Shown here: one piece after another, positions 51,618-64,000 of the stretch | Numbering within the stretch: position 1 is the first letter of the stretch | Layout: each line of letters starts with the position of its first letter | DNA from: Unio delphinus | Taxonomy: Eukaryota; Mollusca; Bivalvia; Unionida; Unionidae | NCBI GenBank assembly: GCA_029339505.1 | Contig: JAQISU010000192.1 | Span: 2,589,001 to 2,653,000 of the forward strand | Reading direction: 5' to 3' | DNA length: 64,000 bases | The notes under the pieces: model-generated | What the model was told of the DNA's origin: nothing | Databases searched by the model: none | Seen by the model: only the letters and a program-made list of their open reading frames with translations | Translations under genes and position numbers: made by a program

Positions 51618-51876
51618 AAGTCGCTTGGTCGTTAGAGCGTTTGCCTTGGATACGGCAGTTTCCGGAATTGAATCCCAGCCGAGTGATAGCAAATACTTAT
51701 ATAAACATTGTAAAGGCATCTACCTTGCTTGGCACTCAACATTAACAGGTTAGTGTAGGACTGGTTGATCTGGTGTCGGGATAATGTGACTCGGCGGGAC
51801 AAGATGCTACATGTCTGCGGCATGATGCCCAGCGTTATACATCGCTATAAACCTTCTCACAGCAAACATTGAACCG
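51618..51876 (+). mobile_element. tRNA-derived SINE, family 1, copy f
   Basis: The head GTCGCTTGGTCGTTAGAGCG is followed by a diverged box B. The body GGTGTCGGGATAATGTGACT and CATGTCTGCGGCATGATG are nearly identical to copy e, marking the conserved centre of the family. Confidence 0.78.
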
Positions 51877-52564
51877 ACTTTTCTTAAATTGTTAAAAGTT
51901 CGTTAAAAATCGAATCACACACGCGCACACTCACACTTAAGAAAATTACTTATTTTACAACCATTGTTTTGAGGATTCAATAAATGTAGAGCACACATTA
52001 TTCCCATATTAATTTTCCTCATGTTTGTGTGTTGTTGTTGTGGAGGGGGTAGGGAGGAGGCATTGAGAACTTACACTATAAAAACAGCATCGATCCACCG
52101 AATCAGTGTTTGGAAACTGATTAAATTGCATAAAGGGCCATCAGTTTTCTTCAACCGAGCTATTATAATGTATAAGCATGTCGTTAAAAAAGCATGTCAT
52201 TAAAAAAGAACAAACAGAAAAACATAATAAATAGAATATAATTCAATACCATTTGAATCACTACCATGCAATAATCCTTTGCCACGCAGTCAATATCAAA
52301 TTATCAAGGACAACGTTGTGCTCATTACCTAAATCATGGCGATCTTCCTGCGTTTTGTCATGGTTGATGGCATACATTCTACTTCGAGAAAGTTTGTCGA
52401 CACAATTGTTTTCATCATATTTTGTATTTTTATTTTGCAAGAGCAAATGATAGCAAATACTAAATAGTGAACAATTCTACTTATTTTTCTTGAAAATATA
52501 CGTGTTCTGCCATTTGCTGTACACATTTATACCAATATTTGCGTCCATGTTTTATTTATTATCC

Positions 52565-52635
52565 TTTTGAGGACATCCCATTAACCCTACGTGTGTTTTG
52601 GGACATCCCATTAACCCTACGTGTGTTTTGGGACA
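52565..52635. repeat. 30-bp direct repeat, two and a bit units
   Basis: GGACATCCCATTAACCCTAC then GTGTGTTTTG repeated exactly, with a third partial GGACAT. Confidence 0.75.
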
Positions 52636-52769
52636 TATCGATAACTCTTCATGACAATGAAATATAGAAAGTTTAGAACAACTTAGTAATTGTAATTATG
52701 TAACTCCAAATCCAGTCACAAGATGGCAAAGTTAGTTTTAAAAGATAGTACAAAGTGCTCTGATCTACA

Positions 52770-52872
52770 TGGATTGTTGACTTTAAGTTTAGTACACAAA
52801 GTATGCTTCCGCTCTCAAATGTTGACTTTAAGTTTAGAAAATGACACAAAGTATGCTTCCGCTCTCAAATCT
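52770..52872. repeat. About 50-bp tandem duplication
   Basis: TTGACTTTAAGTTTAG and ACACAAAGTATGCTTCCGCT with CTCAAAT occur twice in tandem, just downstream of the MRH gene's polyadenylation signal. Confidence 0.75.
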
Positions 52873-52933
52873 GCACTTCTAATACTCAGAAAGAAAATCA
52901 ATATTTCAGATGATAAATTCGTGTGCAACCAAT

Positions 52934-52939
52934 TTTATT
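52934..52939 (-). promoter_or_regulatory. Polyadenylation signal of the MRH gene
   Basis: AATAAA on the minus strand, 40 bp after the TAA stop of exon 4. This implies a very short 3' untranslated region. Confidence 0.6.
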
Positions 52940-52978
52940 CAAGAAAATTTAAATAAATGTTTCATATAAAATGTCCGC

Positions 52979-56837
<3,859 letters not shown>

Positions 56838-57528
56838 ATCGGCTGGAGAAGTGGGTAGTAGTGCTGGGTTTTACACCTTAAACTGATTAAATACTCCGAC
56901 ACGGTCAGCCAATCATCACATGTACACCTTTATGTATGTATGCCACATATAAGTTGTGACTGGCAGGTATCAGACCTCTCTTTCTTCTTTGAGCAGAATG
57001 CTATAAGAGCACGAAGAAATTGCAAGGGTGAAGGTTAAACGGAAAAGTCAATCACGCGCAGTCAGCTGTGCATATTATTTTTTTCTTGAATTAACGCTAG
57101 TAACGCATGACAGAGAAATTAAATCGTTGTTGACATGGTAAGATAATTCGAGTTACTTTCTACTCCGGTATGTCAACATACAAACGGGACGACATATACG
57201 AATATGAATATCAAATCTCGCATGAAATCGCATGAAATCGATCGTATGAATAAAGCCAGTTAAATGTGATTTATTGATTATGTGCCAACTTTGTCGACTT
57301 GTCCAGCGTGATTTTATTTTTGCCTTTATTTCCTTTTGTAGGGAGTCGCCCATCCTATCCGCAAGAAAATAAAAAGAAAAGTATTCACCAAAATGGCATT
57401 CCCTAGAACTTGTTTCATCAGCATAAGCAATTATTCCTTTACAAATAAATATTGTTGGTTAGGGTGCTTATTTTTTGCCTCCAGATAATCAAACGTTTAA
57501 GGGATTAAATCTCTGGGAGTTAACATTT

Positions 57529-57630
<102 letters not shown>

Positions 57631-58408
57631 GTATCTTCGAGAAGTTGCTGTAAACAAAATATATTATCAAACGTATGTCCTCGTATATCTGTCACGCATT
57701 CATCCTAGTCACATTTATAGAGCGTTACCAACGTCTCGGTATCTCTTGACCGTTATCATCTTGATAACAACGAGGTCTTACTGATCACATGTAAGCAAGC
57801 GTGTGACATAACGCGCGTGCTCTCCTATTCATGTGACATTGGCAAGTTCTAGAACATTCGATTTAGATAATTGACCCTGGAGACTTGTGGTGAGGATGCG
57901 TTACAATTAAGGCTTATTCGGATCAATTTTCTCACCTTTAGCTAGCATTATCTATTATTAAATTTTGTTAGTTCTCATTAGAATATAGGATAGTGAACAG
58001 GATTAATGGTTAATCATTTTATCCAATACTTACATAATTAACAACCCACCCACCCCACATCACAAACGCACGTGCACACGCTTACACCATCACCAACATA
58101 CACCAAAATATCTGCCATAAATTATGAGCCTTTGAAGACATAAGCCCCATTAAGAACATGTTAAAAGCACGTTCTTCAAAGATACTGAAAAATGTCATCA
58201 TAATTATTAATTGTATTTTATATTTAATGTATGGTTTATTTGTTATACTACCTTGTAGTATTCCTTTGTTGATTTGTTTTAAAAAAAATCTTTGCCTAAT
58301 GAACATGTAATCCGGATTTGCCTGCAAGGACAAACTTAATATACCCGCTTTCGGTATATTTGATATGCCAAATAGTCAAATGCAGTCTGTTTCCGGTTTC
58401 AATTCAGA

Positions 58409-58472
58409 ATGAAGTCTACGTGCTTACCAAAAGTGACACATGTAATTTTTGACGTTGATGGTTTAATTATTG
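58409..58472 (+). CDS. PUDP: PUDP exon 1 (catalytic DxD)
   Basis: From ATG, 21 codons plus one base, donor G|GTGGGT. It encodes MKSTCLPKVTHVIFDVDGLI. D15 and D17 are the HAD motif I pair. Confidence 0.8.
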
Positions 58473-61400
58473 GTGGGTCATTTCTTTGTTATATTAGCAA
58501 CAGAGCTTATGTATTTTTAAAGCGTAAATTTGAGTTCAGTCGCCTAACATGAACAAGGGTGATGATAAAGATATTAGGTCCATGGAGGGGATGGGGTAGC
58601 GGCGGGAGCATAACTCGAAGCAGTTTTTGGAAAATAACATTGGACCCAGGTCAGGTCTGTTTTTGCACTATATCTTGTACTCAGATGATAACTTCTCGCA
58701 TGGAATTTTGAATAATTTTGCAAAGCAAAATCCTCAAAACGTGTTAATCTGGACTTATAACAGACTACAAAAAAGGGTACTTTTAAGAAAAAGTCCAATC
58801 ATCAGAAATAACAAATTAGCAAATAAAGTATACTCTTTTAAAAAAAAATGATTTTTGCCCATAGCAAGTGCAAGCAGCTTACTTTATTGCCTACAAAAAA
58901 AAGTCTCCAAATAGTGAGCATTTTTTGTATAGGGTATATATTGAAATTTTCAATGAAAACAAATACAGTTTTGGAACTTTGTGGGGTTAATTAATGAAGC
59001 AGTCACTAGAGAATATAATCAGACAGTTCTTGAGGCATAATATCTTAAGGGTTATGGTGTGTGTAGTTATTATACATTAAACATCTTATAATAACCCTAA
59101 TAAATACAAAGAAGTTAATATTACTCATTGAACATCCATTATAAAAAAAATTGAAGCATAATTGCATAAGGAGTGCATTTATTTTATTTATACCAAATAT
59201 ATGTTTGGTTGCATATGAATAATTCACAATTTCAAAAATTTAATAATAAAGCAACATATACCTTTTAATTGATGAAAACTTGTAACAGCAAACTAGAGTC
59301 TGGAATTAAAGAGCCAGTTAATGAGAAGCCAGTTATTTTTTAAAATAAAAAAATAGACGTAGATTGATTTTTTTCTTCTCGTGTATTATTTATGAATAAA
59401 GCAAATGATTACTTTTTAGTTTGATATATATAATTATAACATTAATGTAAAGAAATGAACTATTTTACATTTGATTTTTATGGGTGTAATCTGTAATGGA
59501 CCAAATTAAGAGCTGATTTGGATCAAAGTTGAAGCCAATTTGGACAATATTATATCTCATTGTGTCCCAGGTACATGTATACTGTTTAGTGTAAAAGTTA
59601 TTGTAAGGAAACAAACCCCTGACTTTATGTATGAGATAATGGTTTTGTTCTTTATATAAATAAAATGAAATAAGTGGTTTTGGTTTTAAACATGTTATTT
59701 CATACATATGTATTAGGATATTAAAAAGGGTTAGACACAAGTTGATCCAACTAAGGATATTTTTTTGTATAACAAAAATGACAGTGAAGTAAAGGTAATT
59801 GAAAGGTGATGTTAAAAACAATATTGACACTTCATAAGGTAAAATCCTTGAACAACCCATCCAATTAAGATATGTATAACTTAGATGGGTAAAGATATTT
59901 GTATAATCATGCTTGTCACATGGTAAAATTATATTTAAATCAAAGTACCAAATTATCTTTCCATAAACATGAAACGTTAATCATCCCTTTTAATATACTT
60001 TAATTGATTTGCTTGTGATGTTTGGTCAAGGTCATGACTCAGTATTGCATATTTTACATGACACTTTTTAATTCTATAAATTTCAAGCTGTTTTTTATTA
60101 GATGGACTATGATATACATGTATTTATCATTAATATGTGTACTGTATACCATAATGGGAGCCAATGTTCAAGGTCATTGTGTTATCCGTTGAAATATTCC
60201 ATTCAACTTTACAGTCTATTATTCTTGAGAAATTTTAAAGGAAACACAGAGGAACTTTGTTAATTTGGACTTTTATTTTCTTTTTCTTTCTTTTTCTTCC
60301 AGAAATATCGACATAGTTCATCTAAAAGTTTATTTGCTCCATTAATCCAGAAATCTTTGTTCCAGATTTGGAAATCAAAATCAGGGACCAAAATGTAAAG
60401 TTACACTAAAACGTGCATTGATAACTGGAAATACTCTGTCCATAAATAAGAAAATTTCAAGAATCAAATACAAAAACGTCGGTTGGATAGCACGGCTTTG
60501 CCGTTGCAAATCTGGGCTGTGTGTGTCATTTTATGTGTTAGACTGATCAAATTCTAGTAGCATGTTAAATCTATAAATTGATTGCATTATCATGTGTGAA
60601 ACAATTTAAAGTAGCATATTGTAAGCAGTGTTTGTGTAAACAATGGCTGATTTTGCACTCACTGATGGAGGTGTTAATAAAAAAATACTGGGATCAAATC
60701 ATCTACACTTTTGACATATAGTAAATTAAGTGTGTGTTTAGTCTCATTGTTGTGTACCTATTGTATGTAACAATCAGAGCTTTTTGATGGCTGTACAAGT
60801 AAGGTTGATTTACCTATGCTTTGAACAGTTTCGGGCTTCATTTCAGAATAAAAAATGATGTCAATTATCAGTTTATTAACATTTGTAAAATACAACGTCT
60901 AAAACTGAATGCATTTTTATTAGTTTACCATAATGCATTCAAGTGCAAAGTATCAATTTCTATTCATCGTACTGTCAAAATCTTTATGGTGACACCATCA
61001 TGATCAAGCCAGCATAGATAAGTTGAAATAACCAGTCATCATGAAAAAGATCTGCTAACAATAAGACCACCAAAAAGTATATACAATAAATGTACAACTT
61101 ACATGTATATGATATGACATCGTAACATAAAAATGAGCATAATTCAGTTATCTGGAATACTCATTGTTCGGGACAAATTCTCTAGGAACAATGGTGTCTG
61201 GATTAATGAGGTTCCACTGTAATGAAAACCTAGTACATGTATACCTATGTATGATCAAATCATTTTGAGGGACATGTCTTCACTACCAAGGTTACAGTCA
61301 ATAATTTAGGTTTCAGTTGCATTTGACTTCTGATATTTAATATAACTTTAAGATGAATAGATAGATATGGTAGAATTATATATTGTCATTTAGGGAATGT

Positions 61401-61794
61401 TTTGTATTGTATGAGGTCTTATCCTTAGGGTCAAAGTTACAATTCAGTATTTTAAAGTTGATTTTGTTTCAAGAAATGGCATTAAACCCCCAAAATCAGA
61501 AAATGAAAGTTATCAGGTTTGTTGGGTCTATTCATAGGTACTGTGCTCACCAAACAAATTTGCCTCCTCCCCCCCCCCCCAGTTAAAAATAAAATATCTT
61601 CATTCGTAAAAATTTTGGAGAAATCACTGGCATTGTACATGAAGCTGATGGCGCTGTTGACATTTCAGACTCGGAAAGGCTGTATACAGAGGTTACTCAG
61701 AGAGTTCTGGATGAATTTGGGAAAACATTTACATGGGAGATCAAGTCAAAGCAGATGGGTCGAAAAGAAACAGAGTCAGCAAAGGTCATTATTG
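58409..61794 (+). CDS. PUDP: HAD phosphatase, pseudouridine-5'-phosphatase type (first two exons)
   Basis: Seen: exon 1 (58409-58472) and exon 2 (61669-61794) join across a 3.2 kb GT-AG intron as a split Asp codon, giving THVIFDVDGLIID followed by SERLYTEVTQRVLDEFGK, the segment around FTWEIKSK, and MGRKETESAKVII. Family knowledge: the two Asp of FDVDG are the HAD nucleophile and the acid/base that dephosphorylate a nucleotide sugar using Mg. The next segment begins the helical cap, and the DSERLY..V and MG.K pattern is that of PUDP (HDHD1), which removes phosphate from pseudouridine 5'-phosphate in the cytosol. The start is the ATG 14 codons before the catalytic Asp, usual for the family. 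The remaining roughly 170 codons were not found up to 64000 and probably lie beyond the window. Confidence 0.82.
58473..61668 (+). other. PUDP: Intron 1 of the PUDP gene
   Basis: AT-rich, with no long microsatellite and a poly-C run near 61570. Several open frames of 60 to 131 codons occur on both strands without family resemblance; I read them as chance. Confidence 0.6.
61669..61794 (+). CDS. PUDP: PUDP exon 2 (start of cap domain)
   Basis: The acceptor is GACATTTCAG and the donor is ATTG|GTAATG. It has 41 whole codons. The upstream open frame that runs through the acceptor (GEITGIVHEADG...) is intron read-through, not protein. Confidence 0.85.
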
Positions 61795-64000
61795 GTAATG
61801 TTAAATTACAATTTGTTTTATATTTATGTTCTGTGTTTTAATCAGAACACAAATTAAAATTTGAAATAAAGATTTAAAATGTAGATATAAATTCATCCTG
61901 GTAACCATAAAAAACTTATCATATTCATATTAGCATTTCAGACTGCCTTGCCAATGATTTACATTTGAGCATGTCTCTGGGACTGATGATTAAGAATATT
62001 CTGCTTGTGAAATCTGGCATTTGTTTAACGGAATAGTTTTTTTTTTAAAACCAGTGCTTTTCATAGAAAAGGTACAGTCAGAATATTGTGGGTGGCAGTT
62101 TGCTTGCATGTGTAATGTTTAAGATAGAGACTTCACATTTTGAGATATGATCAAGGGCGGTTTAATGATGTGCATATTGGTAACAGATCTTCATCTTTCA
62201 AACTGGGTGGGTATGTACATGTACATGAAGCATGTACATAACAACTATCCAACCATGTGCTAATGCCGACGTTGAATATCATAATGTTTTTCGTATCAGG
62301 ATGTGATCGATGCAATATTTTATTTTGGATTTTACTACACAAATGTAACCAATATGTAATTTGTCAATATGTCACTGACGACGGGTCACCCTTTGCTGAC
62401 GAATTTTAACTTTTATCTTTTTCTGCCCCCCCCCCCCCCCCAACACTTATCTCGACATCTGCCTATGTCAACAATATTTCCTCTGGCCCGAGGATGTTGA
62501 CATAAACAGGTAGGACTATACAAGTTTTTGCTCAGATTTAAGAAAAGATTTATCCAAATTTGTATTTAATTAAAGTAATTGCTAATTATCAGTGATAATT
62601 AGTGAGTATTTCCAATGGATAATGGGATACCGAAACAAGAAGCTTGATGCCCATGGCAAATTTAAGTGTTATTGTCAGTCAGAAATCAGTCACTTTGGCC
62701 CATCAAATATAAATGTTGCAGAAGAAAAAACCCACTTGTTTCATAAATTTATGTGAAAGGATTAGCAAGAAATTAAATGGTTTCAAATGGACCTGGCAAA
62801 TATATAAAAATGATATTTCTTTATGCACATTTTTTATAGAATTACTAGATAGATATTAAACAGATTTGATTATCAAAGCTGTGGAAGGAAGTGATGTTTT
62901 GGATACAGAATAAAGTGAATATTGATACTGTGCCAAATGTCTTCTATTAGGATATACAAATAGAGATAGAATTTATGAACAACCTTTTTATTTTTGCTTT
63001 CTTTTAGCCAAATACTACATCTATATAGTGGCTGAGTGGTCTAAAGTGCTCATCATTACAGATCACTGCCATCTCACCTCTGTCTGTGTGGGTTCAAGTC
63101 TTAGGCTCTGCCAACATTGGTGCATGTGAAAGCTTATCAGTACCTTCTCGTGGGTCCGGGGTTCTTCCTCCACCAGTTATGCTGGCTGCCAAGTATAGCC
63201 TATCTTGTGCTGAAAAATGGCATTAATCCCTAGAACATCTGTATATTATGTAAAGTGAAAGGGCATTTACCTAGATTGGATGTTTTGAAAATTTTTCTTT
63301 AAGATCACTATAATCTGAAAAAATATATTGCAATAAAATCTGAATGGAAAGAAACATTTTGATTTGTGAACAGTTGGAACCATTATTCCACAGTAGCTAG
63401 AATGATGTTGTTTAACTAAAGTACACATTTAATAGTGTCATGTTAAAAAAAAAAATGTGTCACCTACATATTTATAATTGTCGAGAAAGAGATTGTATAA
63501 TACATGAATGTGCGCACATGTGTCTCTGTGTGTATGTATTTTTTAATATTTTACTCGTACACTAAATTTTTCCTTAGGTTACATCAGTTGTAAGGTTCCC
63601 CAATCCTATGATCAACTTATTATGGAGACAATTAAAAAAATCATATACTACAAGTACAGCAGTATCTCATAATATGGTTTCTTATATAAGGCAGGTATTG
63701 TCTGTAAATTCCATTTTATTAAGTGGTAATAAAATTATATATAATTTTTAAAAAAATACAGATTTGATTGGTGTGTACCCATACACAAATATTTACCCTT
63801 GTATTACAGATTTCATATGCATAAAAATTAGTATTAATCATGTAACAACATTTTTAACTACTTGTGGAGTAAGTTGATATTGAATATGAATTGACTTAAG
63901 ATGGTAACTGTGCCAATAAAGCGCAAGTTTGTACCTGCTTTTATTACACCCTCACCCACCCCTGTTGTATTTTTGTATGTATGCATGATTTTCGTCAGTT
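61795..64000. other. Start of PUDP intron 2 or beyond; no further exon seen
   Basis: AT-rich, with a poly-C run at 62428-62441 and a family 2 SINE. No segment resembling the next PUDP exon was found. Confidence 0.5.
63028..63235 (+). mobile_element. tRNA-derived SINE, family 2, copy c
   Basis: Starts GTGGCTGAGTGGTCTAAAGT, then GGTTCAAGTCTTAG, and ends in CTTGTGCTGAAAAATGGCAT. Slightly more diverged than copies a and b. Confidence 0.78.

Noticed and set aside
61519..61857. 112-codon plus-strand frame overlapping PUDP exon 2
   Set aside because: It is a different frame from the one with clear HAD-family similarity, and it runs through intron sequence.

Overview
This is eukaryotic, probably animal, DNA. 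It is AT-rich and intron-rich, with spliced genes (GT-AG introns), many long microsatellites, several minisatellites, tRNA-derived SINEs and decayed retroelements. The domain content and repeat style suggest a mollusc, most likely a bivalve, but the species cannot be named from the sequence. There are no bacterial features. Most long open frames are translations of (TA)n, (GA)n or (TATG)n tracts and are not genes.

Layout. Positions 1 to about 30.9 kb hold no convincing host gene. The stretch contains a fold-back element (3.2-3.7 kb), a 3' LINE fragment (5.0-5.5 kb), a 4.3 kb array of 29-bp repeats in two subfamilies (7.4-11.8 kb), a degraded coding-like island (13.6-14.35 kb), a broken Gypsy-type element in permuted order (15.0-16.9 kb), a 42-bp minisatellite that keeps a frame open (18.8-19.5 kb), a decayed CR1/L2-type LINE (21.5-24.4 kb) and SINE copies.

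From 31.3 to 44.6 kb the minus strand carries an ANL-superfamily acyl-CoA synthetase most like ACSF2. I resolved twelve consecutive exons whose splice phases all agree (467 residues). The first exon is not found and the C-terminal exon is doubtful. Several normally conserved motifs are altered. A broken copy of the same gene lies in the opposite orientation at 48.9-49.8 kb, so the locus has seen an inverted duplication.

From 53.0 to 56.8 kb the minus strand encodes a complete four-exon, 188-residue secreted protein with a mannose-6-phosphate-receptor-homology (MRH)-like domain, a polyadenylation signal and no transmembrane segment. Head to head with it, from 58.4 kb on the plus strand, are the first two coding exons of a HAD phosphatase of the pseudouridine-5'-phosphatase (PUDP/HDHD1) type. 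The rest of that gene lies beyond the window or was not recognised.

The most unusual items are a hammerhead-ribozyme-like motif at 56.35 kb beside a palindromic AC/AT/GT repeat, the MRH protein that lacks one canonical disulfide pair, the divergent ACSF2-like enzyme with its inverted pseudogene, the permuted Gypsy remnant between direct repeats, and the 29-bp array with a 348-bp higher-order period. No shared pathway among the three host genes is evident.
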